Positions 26,513-34,546 of a stretch of 64,000 nt of DNA are shown piece after piece. A program made the translations under genes and the position numbers. Within the stretch, counting starts at the first letter, position 1. Each line of letters begins with the position of its first letter. This DNA comes from UBA6168 sp041752395 (GTDB lineage: Bacteria; Bacteroidota; Bacteroidia; Chitinophagales; Saprospiraceae). The DNA lies in assembly GCA_041752395.1 (NCBI GenBank), contig JBGSWN010000247.1:11750-75749 (forward strand). Reading direction: 5' to 3'. Below the pieces are notes generated by a model. It saw nothing but the letters and a program-made list of their open reading frames with translations, ran no database searches and was not told where the DNA came from.

Positions 26513-28165
26513 TTATTTACGATTAATCCTTCTATCACGTAACTCTTGCCAAGCACCTCGGATTTCTAAAATAGATACTTGATTAAGCCCCAAAAATCCA
26601 TTCAATACAATACTGTCAACATAATCCAAGGCTTCAATTTCTTGCCCGCTCCGCAATAGTTTGTCAATTTTTTCAATGTCAATATCTAAATCAGCATTCC
26701 ATGGGATAAGCAATTTTTCTGCTTCATTGGGTTCCAATTCTAATACGCCGCCACCATAACTTCTTCCAGCAACTTCGGCCCACGCAAGCGTCAGCGAATT
26801 AAAGAATATACAGGCTAACTTTCTTGGAGAAACTCCTTCTTTCACCCTTACCCTATGAACAGTATCTGTCGAAGTAGCTTTTGCATCGTTGACTACAAGC
26901 AAGGGGTAACGGTGTATTTGTCGAAACAAAAAAGCATCCGGCGTATAAATGGAAGGTACATCAAACCAACGCTTTCTTATACTGCATTTATATCCCTTGT
27001 TAACGCCTTCCTTTTCACCGTGGGAAATATATTTCAGTAGCGTGTTTGGTATGTCTTCTGTCCTTTTTTTGTTGAAATCTAAAACAAAAGCCGGATTAGA
27101 ATTGCTAAGCACCTCAAAATCCGAATCATTGAATATCAGTGATTTTAAGCCACTTGTCCTACCAACGATTGGTAAAGAGAACGATGCCGCATTTAGTGCC
27201 TGCACAATTTCTTTTCTAATCACAAAAAAGCTGTTTCTACCAGTTACTAATCCAACATCAACATCAGCCAGCTTGCCAAGCGGGACAAGGCTCGGATGTT
27301 TGGCTACTTTTTCCAAAGCTGAAAATTTATCAGCAGACAAAAACAATGAAGTCCATTTCATACCGGGATGGGTATGCTTCACAGGCAAATGCTTCACTGC
27401 ATGAGTCAAATCAACCGATTTAAATAGTTCTTCCCCGTCCTCCAGTTCTATGGTATGGATGTCGGAAAGCCTCCCATCATTTACTCGCTTGCCGTCAGCG
27501 AGTAGCAGCACTACTTCTTGTTGAATATCTGGAAATACAAGTTTTCTAAATCCAATAATTAAAATGTTTTCAAACGATGCAACTAGCCTTGACCTTAGTT
27601 CTTCGGCATAGTTTACTTGCAACAACTCCGCTGGCAGTACAAGCGCCATTCGTCCATTATTATTCAACAGTTCAATGCTCAACTGAACAAATGCCGCCCA
27701 AATATTTGCCAACTTAGTTGGTTTATAATTTGCTTTCTTTAAATGAGAAAATGCGATGTCTCTTATATTCGTATCAATGTTTTGAAATCGAATAAAAGGC
27801 GGATTGCCAATAATTACATCGTAAGGCTTTTCGCTGCACAAATCAGAATAGTGTTGAAAAAAATCCCCGAGCCGCCAATCAACTTCCCGTTCTGTAGCCA
27901 GCGTTCTATTTTGAGCTGCTAATATTTCGTCAGTTTCTAATTCGATGGCAGTTAGGCAGAAACTTTCTGGGCAAACCTTACGCAATTTATTAAGCGCTGG
28001 TATTAGAAAATTCCCGTCTCCACAACTTGGTTCGAGTACCCGATAACTATCTCCACGAATAGCCCAATCTGCCAAATAACTGGCAAGTTTTTCTGGTGTA
28101 TAATATCCACCACGGAGTTTTCTTTCCGTTGCAGGTGCCTTATTTGTTTCAAAAAATAAATTCAT
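26513..28165 (-). CDS. Eco57I-type N6-adenine DNA methyltransferase
   Basis: 550 residues from the chosen start MNLFFETN at 28165; an ORF from 28216 would overlap the nuclease gene by 35 bases, and 28192 is an intermediate option. The catalytic domain holds RGGYYTPEKLASYLADWA, motif I VLEPSCGDGNF (about 43-53) binding S-adenosylmethionine, and motif IV NPPF (121-124), the N6-adenine signature. The remaining 400 residues should hold the target-recognition region. It methylates DNA to protect it from a cognate nuclease. It is directly downstream of the putative nuclease gene, as in a type II restriction-modification system; the recognition site cannot be told from sequence. Its base composition is more AT-rich than neighbours, consistent with horizontal acquisition. 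Confidence 0.85.
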   Translation of the reverse strand: MNLFFETNKAPATERKLRGGYYTPEKLASYLADWAIRGDSYRVLEPSCGDGNFLIPALNKLRKVCPESFCLTAIELETDEILAAQNRTLATEREVDWRLGDFFQHYSDLCSEKPYDVIIGNPPFIRFQNIDTNIRDIAFSHLKKANYKPTKLANIWAAFVQLSIELLNNNGRMALVLPAELLQVNYAEELRSRLVASFENILIIGFRKLVFPDIQQEVVLLLADGKRVNDGRLSDIHTIELEDGEELFKSVDLTHAVKHLPVKHTHPGMKWTSLFLSADKFSALEKVAKHPSLVPLGKLADVDVGLVTGRNSFFVIRKEIVQALNAASFSLPIVGRTSGLKSLIFNDSDFEVLSNSNPAFVLDFNKKRTEDIPNTLLKYISHGEKEGVNKGYKCSIRKRWFDVPSIYTPDAFLFRQIHRYPLLVVNDAKATSTDTVHRVRVKEGVSPRKLACIFFNSLTLAWAEVAGRSYGGGVLELEPNEAEKLLIPWNADLDIDIEKIDKLLRSGQEIEALDYVDSIVLNGFLGLNQVSILEIRGAWQELRDRRINRK

Positions 28166-28181
28166 TTTCAAAGCTTTTTTG

Positions 28182-28940
28182 TCAATTTTCATCGGTTTCA
28201 TCACCAGCCTCGTCATGGGGCGGAAGACCTTTATAGCGGCTCAAATATTGTGGATATAGTATTTCAGAAAATTTTTCAATTCTTAAAACAGAATCAGTTT
28301 CAGGAATAGTGTCGCTAATTGTACCGTCGTTTGGGTTCCAAATAACCAACGATATAGCTTCGGCAAGATGGGATTGATTCAGCACGTCCTTTCTGGAAGC
28401 CATTCTCTCCAAGGTCCGAACCAAATCCGACTGCTGTTTTGTACCGAGTGCAGGAGCAGGTATTACAACCATAAATGCAACGATGGCATAAGGAAAACGG
28501 GTATGAACAGTAGCTGCTTCTGTCGCCAAATCATTGACCATGTTCTGCCAATTCTTCCCCACGCTTTTCAAATCGTTCAAGGTCTTGCTGTCAAAAGCAA
28601 TCCTCACCCCATCAGGACGGTAAGCAACATCAAAGTTTTGTGGCCTTACCCCACCAATAATTCTTGCAGGCCCCATCTCTACGCAATCCGCTTGCGATGG
28701 AATCAATTTTTTTGAAGAACCTGGAACGACTGGCAGGCCACCAAGCATTTTTGCCAAAGACTCCGCAACGGCTTTATCAATAAATGATGCAAAATTGACC
28801 GACTGCTGCCTGTCAAAACTATTTGGGTTCTTCGTTTTGCCCGTTTCAGGATTTGTATCTCCCAGCCATAGTTCGCCCCAGCTTTTCAATTTTTCTTCTG
28901 GGATGACCACTTTGGGCATGTAATTCAATATTGCTGCCAT
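28182..28940 (-). CDS. Putative restriction endonuclease (PD-(D/E)XK fold)
   Basis: 252 residues from the start at 28940 (MAAILNYM); a longer ORF from 29027 would overlap the dynamin gene and begin with a Trp/Cys-rich leader, so I reject it. I do not recognise the family. Residues 103-119 read FDVAYRPDG then VRIAFDSK, giving P109-D110, six residues and D117-x-K119, a good match to the PD-(D/E)XK nuclease centre in its beta-hairpin context. Helix-rich segments lie on both sides. It stands between the dynamin gene (46 bases) and the DNA methyltransferase, the usual place for a cognate restriction enzyme. That position and the motif together make the nuclease call likely but not certain. Confidence 0.62.
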   Translation of the reverse strand: MAAILNYMPKVVIPEEKLKSWGELWLGDTNPETGKTKNPNSFDRQQSVNFASFIDKAVAESLAKMLGGLPVVPGSSKKLIPSQADCVEMGPARIIGGVRPQNFDVAYRPDGVRIAFDSKTLNDLKSVGKNWQNMVNDLATEAATVHTRFPYAIVAFMVVIPAPALGTKQQSDLVRTLERMASRKDVLNQSHLAEAISLVIWNPNDGTISDTIPETDSVLRIEKFSEILYPQYLSRYKGLPPHDEAGDETDEN

Positions 28941-28986
28941 GCGATTTTCTGTTTTTTGATTGGGCAATTTTGATAAAAATATCCCA

Positions 28987-30708
28987 TTAAACCAAATCCC
29001 TCTCCACCTGCAACAGCCTCCCCTCAATCCCCCCCTGCCTCACTTCCAGCTTCGACACCTGCGCCTCCTCTTTCTCCAGCATCGCATCGAAATCCTCGAA
29101 ATTGGCGTCAATCTTCTGCTTGATACTGGTCACGTAGGTGCGGAGCTTGCCAGAAAGTTCGTTTTGGAGCAGGCCCCTACCCTTCTCGATTTCCTGCTTG
29201 AATCCCTCCATGATTTTCCGCTTTTTTGCCGCTGAGGTAAAGCCTGCGAAAAGCACGCCTATCGCCGTCAGCACGCCGCCCGTCACATCAAAGACCGCCA
29301 GTTTTGTCACAGCAGCGAGGATGATTCCGACCACAGCCAATCCGCTGCCCGTGGCGATGCTGGCCGAACCGGGCTTTTTATCGGGGAAAAGCTGGTCGGC
29401 GCTGAAATTCTCTGGTCGGTTCAGGAATTTAGTGAACGTTTCCTGCAAATCGCCCATCACCGTGGCCCGCCGTTCGGCGATGTCACTGAAAATTTCATGG
29501 TTGTTGCGAAGGATGGTCTCGCTGGCGTGGATTCGCTGGTCAATGCTTTTCGCCATCTGCTGGATGCTGTCGGCGAGGTCTGCCACATTGTCGTTAAGCT
29601 TGTTTTGCAGTTCGAGGTGAAGCTGCTGGTCGAGGTCTTTGGCGAGGGCTTCTAACCACTCTTGGGCATTGGCTTTTTTGGAAAAAATGCCTGCAATCGT
29701 TCGCTTGAGCAGGCTGAAGAACCCGAGACCTTCTTCCAGTTCCTCCTCTTTTTGCATCGTGATTCGGTCATAGCCACCAAGCAGGTTTTCCACCAGCATG
29801 TCAACTTGGCGCAACGATTTAAGCTCCTGTTTTTCAAGGGTTTCCGACACATCTTGCCGGAATTTTTGGTCGGCTTTTAACTGCTTGCGGCGGTCTTCGA
29901 TGCCCTTGCCGATGCGCTCGTTGAGGTTGCGGCAGGTGCTGATATTGTTTGTGAGCTTCAGCACGGGCGCTTTTCCGCCGGTGATGTTTTCACGGATGAA
30001 TTCCCGGAGGGGCAAAAATCCGCTCTCCGTTTCATGGCCTTCCATTTCCATTTTGGCCGATACCGCAAACACATGTGGGAACTGGATGCCTTTTTTTTCG
30101 GCATGTTGTACGACACCGTTCAGGTTCACAGAGAGGTCGCTTTCGTTCATCAAATCTTTTTGCTGCAGCACGAAAATGACCTTGCGCCGCCACTCGGCAT
30201 GGATAAAATCGAAGAACTCCCAAGCCGATTGACGATAAGGGTTTTTTGCCTCGAAAACAAAAACGATGAGGTCGCTGGACGGGATAAAACCTTCGGTGAT
30301 TTCCTGGTGATGCTCGACGATGGTGTTCGTGCCGGGCGTGTCAACAATGGCGATTTCCTTGAGGATTTCGACGGGATGCGTGATTTTTTTCAGGTAAGGA
30401 TTAATGGTAATGACCTGCTCCGTTTCTCCCCAAATCACCTGCTGGATGGTGTCCGTCATAGGTTGCGGAGCGACCCTGCATATCTCCTTACCCGTTGATA
30501 ATAAGGCGTTTACGAAGCTGCTCTTTCCTGCTTTCACTTCGCCGACGATGACGAACATGAACGGCTCGTTGATTCGGTTGCGAAGCTCGCTGACGGTTTG
30601 GCGGAGCTGCTCGTGGCCGATGTCCACGGTGAGGTCGTGCAGGTCTTTTGCGATTTCGTCAATATGTGAACGCAGTCCTTTGAGCTTATCGTCGAGTATT
30701 TTTACCAT
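28987..30708 (-). CDS. Bacterial dynamin-like GTPase
   Basis: 573 residues. GTPase motifs are clear: P-loop GEVKAGKSS at 56-64, a switch I threonine near 87, DTPG at 123-126, and a G4-like QQKD at 182-185. Long helices (about 260-440) form the stalk, and two hydrophobic stretches at about 450-491 form a membrane-inserting hairpin, followed by a coiled-coil C terminus. Bacterial dynamin-like proteins bind and remodel membranes; some protect cells during phage attack or antibiotic stress. It lies between the EAD-TonB gene and the restriction-modification pair, all on one strand. An internal promoter-like site lies ahead of it. The ligand is GTP; the partner is unknown. Confidence 0.87.
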   Translation of the reverse strand: MVKILDDKLKGLRSHIDEIAKDLHDLTVDIGHEQLRQTVSELRNRINEPFMFVIVGEVKAGKSSFVNALLSTGKEICRVAPQPMTDTIQQVIWGETEQVITINPYLKKITHPVEILKEIAIVDTPGTNTIVEHHQEITEGFIPSSDLIVFVFEAKNPYRQSAWEFFDFIHAEWRRKVIFVLQQKDLMNESDLSVNLNGVVQHAEKKGIQFPHVFAVSAKMEMEGHETESGFLPLREFIRENITGGKAPVLKLTNNISTCRNLNERIGKGIEDRRKQLKADQKFRQDVSETLEKQELKSLRQVDMLVENLLGGYDRITMQKEEELEEGLGFFSLLKRTIAGIFSKKANAQEWLEALAKDLDQQLHLELQNKLNDNVADLADSIQQMAKSIDQRIHASETILRNNHEIFSDIAERRATVMGDLQETFTKFLNRPENFSADQLFPDKKPGSASIATGSGLAVVGIILAAVTKLAVFDVTGGVLTAIGVLFAGFTSAAKKRKIMEGFKQEIEKGRGLLQNELSGKLRTYVTSIKQKIDANFEDFDAMLEKEEAQVSKLEVRQGGIEGRLLQVERDLV

Positions 30709-30754
30709 GAAAAAGGTTTAGGTGGTTTAGGACGTTTTTCGGTTTATTTGGGTA

Positions 30755-30790
30755 CAAATCTAAACCCGCTAAACCGATTAAGCCATCCAA
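30755..30790 (-). promoter_or_regulatory. Possible promoter before the dynamin gene
   Basis: TAGATTTG on the minus strand (30755-30762) matches TAnnTTTG. The nearest TTG lies 25 bases upstream, slightly farther than usual. If active it would let the dynamin, nuclease and methyltransferase genes be read without the EAD-TonB gene. Confidence 0.35.
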
Positions 30791-30801
30791 ACTTTGGGAA
30801 A

Positions 30802-32646
30802 TTATCGTAAACTGAAACGCACTGGCTGGGTGTAATGAACCCGGATTGCATCGCCTTTTGCATTCAGCCCAGGCTGAAATTTGGGCAGTGATTTTATCAA
30901 ACGAACTGCCTCTTTGGCGCAGCCACCACCAATATCGTTCAGGGCCTTCACATCGGTGATGGAGCCGTCCCTTTCCACCACAAAACTGACTACGACGCTG
31001 CCCTCAATTGATTTCCGAAGGGCTTCTTCTGGATACACAAAACCGTTTTTGAGGTATCGATATATCCGTTCCTCCGTACATTTTGCTTCCTTGGCCTTGT
31101 TGGAATTACTGCATTTCTTGAAAACAGGCCGCCTCGCCGCGGAGACCAATGCTACCGGGGCATTCGGGTCCACAGGTGCTGGTTTAGGGTTTTCGGTTTT
31201 TGTAGGAACCGTTGGTTTTGGGGTAGGTTTCACCTCGGGGGCCGGCTTGGGCTTCGGGGTGATGGGTGTTTTAGGCTTTTCCTTTGGTGAACCCGGCTTC
31301 GTGACTTTGGTTTTTTCCTCGGGAATTTTCTTTATTGGAACATCAACAATCGTATCAGCTGGTGGCACTTCTACGGCAACGATTTCGCCCCGGTTAAGTT
31401 CATCCATGCGGTTAGCTGCGACATCTGAATATTTTCCCGAAGGATAATTCGCCAAATAATCCGCCATCGCCGCTTCGTCGTTCATGGCCACCGCTGAATT
31501 CCAGGCATCATTTTCCAAACTGTCAAGCACCATCATGGCGGTGGATGCCTCCGGTGTACCCGGGTTTTCCCGAAGGAAATCCTCCAATTCTCGACGGTTC
31601 GCATTGCCTCGCAGCTTCCTCATTTTCCCTGCTGGGCTGTCATCTGAAACCACTGAACTTACGTCCGAATTGTTGTTTATCAAAAATGGCTTCAAGGCGA
31701 TGCCGCCAATCACCAGCGCCGCCACACCTGCTACCACTTTGCCTATTAAGCCAAGCCCTAGCGCCTTCGTTGCGTTGGAAGGCTGCGACCCCGGGACGGG
31801 CCGTGGCGCTGCTGGGCTGGGAGCATTTGGCCCGGGCTGCGGCTCAATCCCTTTACTGCCACTACCCGGCACGGCCCGCTGTTCATCAGAATCGGTCACC
31901 TGCCACGAGTATCCAGCACTCACAAATTCTGGCGCTTCCTCCGTAGGTTTCTCCGTCACAATCTGCACCTGTTCTTTCAAGACTTCATTACGCTTGCGCT
32001 CAATGCCGTTGATGATCTCGATGATGGAAATCTTTAAAACCAGCGGAAATTCACCCGCTTTCAAAGGCGTCACACAGAAAATCCACTCTGTCACAAGGTC
32101 TTTTTCAACAAACTGAACGGTGTCGTTTAGCGTCGTGATTGTGAAGGCCTTGTCAGCATTTGGGTCGAGCAATTCGACGCCCATGACGTCGGAGATGCGA
32201 AGGTCCCGCATCACGTCGCCCACCTGAATTTCAAAGTCGTGCAGAATAGTTTTTCGGTCAAAAGCAAGCCGCACAATGCACTCCGACTCAATGCCCAACT
32301 GCATTTTCTTCGGAATTCGGTAAATGACTTCCCCGTTGTAAACATCGGCGATACCAGTTTGCGTAGTCGCCTGGGCCATGCCGGGGATATCGGCCTCCTT
32401 CAGTCCATTGATGAAGTCGAGCAGTTCCTTCCTGATTTTGTTGAATTCAAGGGTAGCATCCTCATTGGCGATGATGCCCTGTAAAAGCTGGCGGCTAACA
32501 TCTTGGTAGCGTCCTTCGAGCAGGATTAGGTCATTGTGGCAGTCAGTGCCGGGCTTTAAGATGGTTTTGAGGGAAGCAAGGGTGAGGTCAATGCCCAGGG
32601 CGACCAAATCTCGCAGTTCATTTTGAATGGCTTCCAATGTTTTCAT
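30802..32646 (-). CDS. Effector-associated-like domain, membrane helix and TonB C-terminal domain fusion
   Basis: 614 residues with a striking order. Residues 1-83 are helical and carry NDLILLEGRYQDVSRQLL then a Glu/Arg helix (FNKIRKELLDFINGL), the pattern I associate with effector-associated domains (EAD) of NTP-dependent conflict systems. Residues 103-232 form a beta-rich domain I do not recognise. A membrane helix lies at about 296-320, then two short repeats with a YPSGKY motif (335-420), a Pro/Lys-rich spacer (425-500) and a TonB C-terminal domain (530-613) with YPEEALRKSIEGSVVVSFVV and a final QPVRFSLR. The predicted topology puts the EAD in the cytoplasm and the TonB domain in the periplasm. 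It is the first of four same-strand genes. The EAD call is by pattern only. Confidence 0.68.
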   Translation of the reverse strand: MKTLEAIQNELRDLVALGIDLTLASLKTILKPGTDCHNDLILLEGRYQDVSRQLLQGIIANEDATLEFNKIRKELLDFINGLKEADIPGMAQATTQTGIADVYNGEVIYRIPKKMQLGIESECIVRLAFDRKTILHDFEIQVGDVMRDLRISDVMGVELLDPNADKAFTITTLNDTVQFVEKDLVTEWIFCVTPLKAGEFPLVLKISIIEIINGIERKRNEVLKEQVQIVTEKPTEEAPEFVSAGYSWQVTDSDEQRAVPGSGSKGIEPQPGPNAPSPAAPRPVPGSQPSNATKALGLGLIGKVVAGVAALVIGGIALKPFLINNNSDVSSVVSDDSPAGKMRKLRGNANRRELEDFLRENPGTPEASTAMMVLDSLENDAWNSAVAMNDEAAMADYLANYPSGKYSDVAANRMDELNRGEIVAVEVPPADTIVDVPIKKIPEEKTKVTKPGSPKEKPKTPITPKPKPAPEVKPTPKPTVPTKTENPKPAPVDPNAPVALVSAARRPVFKKCSNSNKAKEAKCTEERIYRYLKNGFVYPEEALRKSIEGSVVVSFVVERDGSITDVKALNDIGGGCAKEAVRLIKSLPKFQPGLNAKGDAIRVHYTQPVRFSLR

Positions 32647-32827
32647 GGCAAGTGTAGATTGGTAACTAGTGATTGGTATTTGGTTAATTTAGTTGTGGCA
32701 ACTATAGATTTTCTTCGCCAAATTAAGATTATTGGCAATCTCTGGCTATGTTTCTAAGATTTTTATTGCCTACAAGGTAGTCAATGACGAGCATTCCATT
32801 CACCAGTCACCTGTCACCAATCAACAT

Positions 32828-33880
32828 TTATCCCTTGTTCGCCAACTGCCCACAGGCCGCATCAATGTCCTTGCCCCGGCTACGGCGCACGGTGGTCATC
32901 ACCCCATTTTCACTCAAAAACCTTGCGAAGCGGTCAATCTTGTCCTCCCTAGCTTTCACAAAATCCAGTCCTTCCACCTTATTATATTCGATGATGTTCA
33001 CCTTGACTGGGAAGCGTTGGCAAAGGCGAAGCAGCGCCACAGCATCGTCGTAACTTTCGTTGAAATCATTGAACGTGATGTACTCGTAGCTCAGGCGGTT
33101 GCCTGTTTTGCGGTAAAAATATTCCAGCGAATCCATCAGTATTTCCAAGCTGTTCTGCTCGTTGATGGGCATGATTTCATTGCGCTTTTCATCGGTTGGC
33201 GCATGGAGGCTGAGAGCTAAATTCACCTTGGAATTATCGTCGGCAAGCTGCCTTATCATCTTCGCAATACCCGCCGTGCTCACCGTGATTCGCTTTGGTG
33301 ACATACCCAGACCCTCCGGTGAAGTGATGCGCTCGATGCTATCCATCATCGAACGGTAAGCCAGCAGCGGTTCGCCCATGCCCATGTAAACGATATTGGT
33401 GAGGGGGTGCCCAAAAATCTCCTCGCATTGGCGGTTCACGAGCAGCACTTGGTCGTAGATTTCGGCGCCGTCTAGGTTGCGCACCCGCTTCATCTGGCCC
33501 GTGGCACAAAAGGCGCAGGTCAAGCTGCACCCCACTTGGCTGGACACGCAGACGGTGAAACGGCGGTCGTCCGGCACGGGTATCAGCACCGACTCGATGA
33601 GGTGGCCATCGTGCAATCGGAAGCGGGTTTTGATGGTGCCGTCGTTGCTTTTTTGCACTTTGTCCTCGACGATGAAATGGATGACAAATTCCGAATCCAA
33701 CCACTCCCGCAGCGGCTTGCTGAGGTTGGTCATTTGCTCAAATGAATGTGCCCCTTTTTTCCAAAGCCATTCCCAGACTTGGTTTGCCCGGAACTTGGGT
33801 TCGCCCTTTTCGCCGAAGGCGGCAATCAGGTCCGCTTTGGATAGCTGGCGGATGTCTTTTTTAGTTGAAACTTCTGTCAT
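32828..33880 (-). CDS. rlmN: 23S rRNA (adenine2503-C2)-methyltransferase RlmN
   Basis: A 350-residue radical-SAM enzyme that methylates C2 of A2503 in 23S rRNA and A37 of some tRNAs. An N-terminal helical domain (about 10-95: FRANQVWEWLWKKGAHSFEQM) is followed by the radical-SAM core with CSLTCAFCATG (about 118-128), whose three cysteines bind the iron-sulfur cluster. NIVYMGMGEPLLAY and RITVSTAGI also fit. The late cysteine of the CGQLANKG tail (residue 343) is the methyl carrier. The length is normal. It is monocistronic, with a promoter that predicts a very short or absent leader. Confidence 0.96.
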   Translation of the reverse strand: MTEVSTKKDIRQLSKADLIAAFGEKGEPKFRANQVWEWLWKKGAHSFEQMTNLSKPLREWLDSEFVIHFIVEDKVQKSNDGTIKTRFRLHDGHLIESVLIPVPDDRRFTVCVSSQVGCSLTCAFCATGQMKRVRNLDGAEIYDQVLLVNRQCEEIFGHPLTNIVYMGMGEPLLAYRSMMDSIERITSPEGLGMSPKRITVSTAGIAKMIRQLADDNSKVNLALSLHAPTDEKRNEIMPINEQNSLEILMDSLEYFYRKTGNRLSYEYITFNDFNESYDDAVALLRLCQRFPVKVNIIEYNKVEGLDFVKAREDKIDRFARFLSENGVMTTVRRSRGKDIDAACGQLANKG

Positions 33881-33884
33881 GCGG

Positions 33885-33915
33885 CAAAGGTAGGGAATGG
33901 TTTGTGGTCACCCAA
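33885..33915 (-). promoter_or_regulatory. Promoter of rlmN, predicted to give a leaderless or near-leaderless message
   Basis: On the minus strand, TTG (33913-33915), a 20-base spacer and TACCTTTG (33885-33892). The start codon is at 33880, only 4 bases beyond the -7 element, so transcription would start about at the ATG. Confidence 0.5.
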
Positions 33916-33972
33916 TTTATTGGGCATACCGTGTGGGCTCATTCGGCCTGCCCAATAAATTGGGCGACCACA
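33903..33972. repeat. Long inverted repeat upstream of rlmN
   Basis: A 24-base arm at 33903-33926 is matched by its inverse at 33949-33972 with one mismatch; the loop is 22 bases. The core word CCCAATTTATTGGG is itself palindromic. It overlaps the -33 element of the rlmN promoter and lies 200 bases from groES. Confidence 0.85.
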
Positions 33973-34174
33973 AGCGACATTTTGACACGCCATTTCACGC
34001 CAAACCAGCCAAAAAAATGACAGTACGTCACCTTTTTTCCGATGGCACGAAAGGTGTTGAGTGCGGTTGTCTGCCGGAATTATTCATCTGGCTGACAAGT
34101 TTTGTTCGGTTTGTTTTCAAGGCAATCCAACAATTCCAACAATCTAACAATCAATAACAAAACAGTAGATTACT

Positions 34175-34459
34175 ATGAAGTTTAAGCCTATCAATGACAG
34201 GGTCGTGGTAAAGCCAGCACCCGCAGAAGAGAAAACAAAGGGAGGCATCATCATCCCTGACACCGCCAAAGAGAAGCCACAGCGTGGCGAAGTTGTGGCC
34301 GTTGGCCCCGGCAAAGACGGCAAGGATGCCAGCAAAATGACCGTAAAAAAAGGTGACATCGTACTTTACGGCAAGTACGCTGGCCAAGAAATGGAGTTCG
34401 AGGGCACTGATTACCTTATCATGCGTGAGGACGATATTTTGGTCATCATGGACAAATAA
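34175..34459 (+). CDS. groES: Co-chaperonin GroES
   Basis: A 94-residue protein forming the heptameric lid of the GroEL folding chamber. FKPINDRVVVKPAPAEEKTK opens it, the mobile loop KTKGGIIIPDTAKEKPQRGEV contacts GroEL, and the body ends GTDYLIMREDDILVIMDK. The length is normal. It is followed by groEL after 87 bases in the usual operon. I see no CIRCE operator (TTAGCACTC-N9-GAGTGCTAA) upstream, which fits Bacteroidota, where heat-shock control often differs. Confidence 0.98.
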   Translation: MKFKPINDRVVVKPAPAEEKTKGGIIIPDTAKEKPQRGEVVAVGPGKDGKDASKMTVKKGDIVLYGKYAGQEMEFEGTDYLIMREDDILVIMDK

Positions 34460-34546
34460 GTTCCAACGTCATTGGTTTCAAAAAACACATTTAACCTGCA
34501 CAGAATCAAGCATTTAATTAATCAAACCATTTAACAATAGAACGTT

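Noticed and set aside
28940..29027. N-terminal extension of the nuclease gene
   Set aside because: It overlaps the dynamin gene and is Trp/Cys-rich; the internal Met at 28940 fits better.
26513..32646. BREX, DISARM or known dynamin-based defence system
   Set aside because: No PglZ, helicase or other marker gene is present; only the methyltransferase and nuclease are shared in kind.
33973..34174. CIRCE element upstream of groES
   Set aside because: No TTAGCACTC-N9-GAGTGCTAA pattern; GTTGAGTGCGG near 34055 is only a partial chance match.
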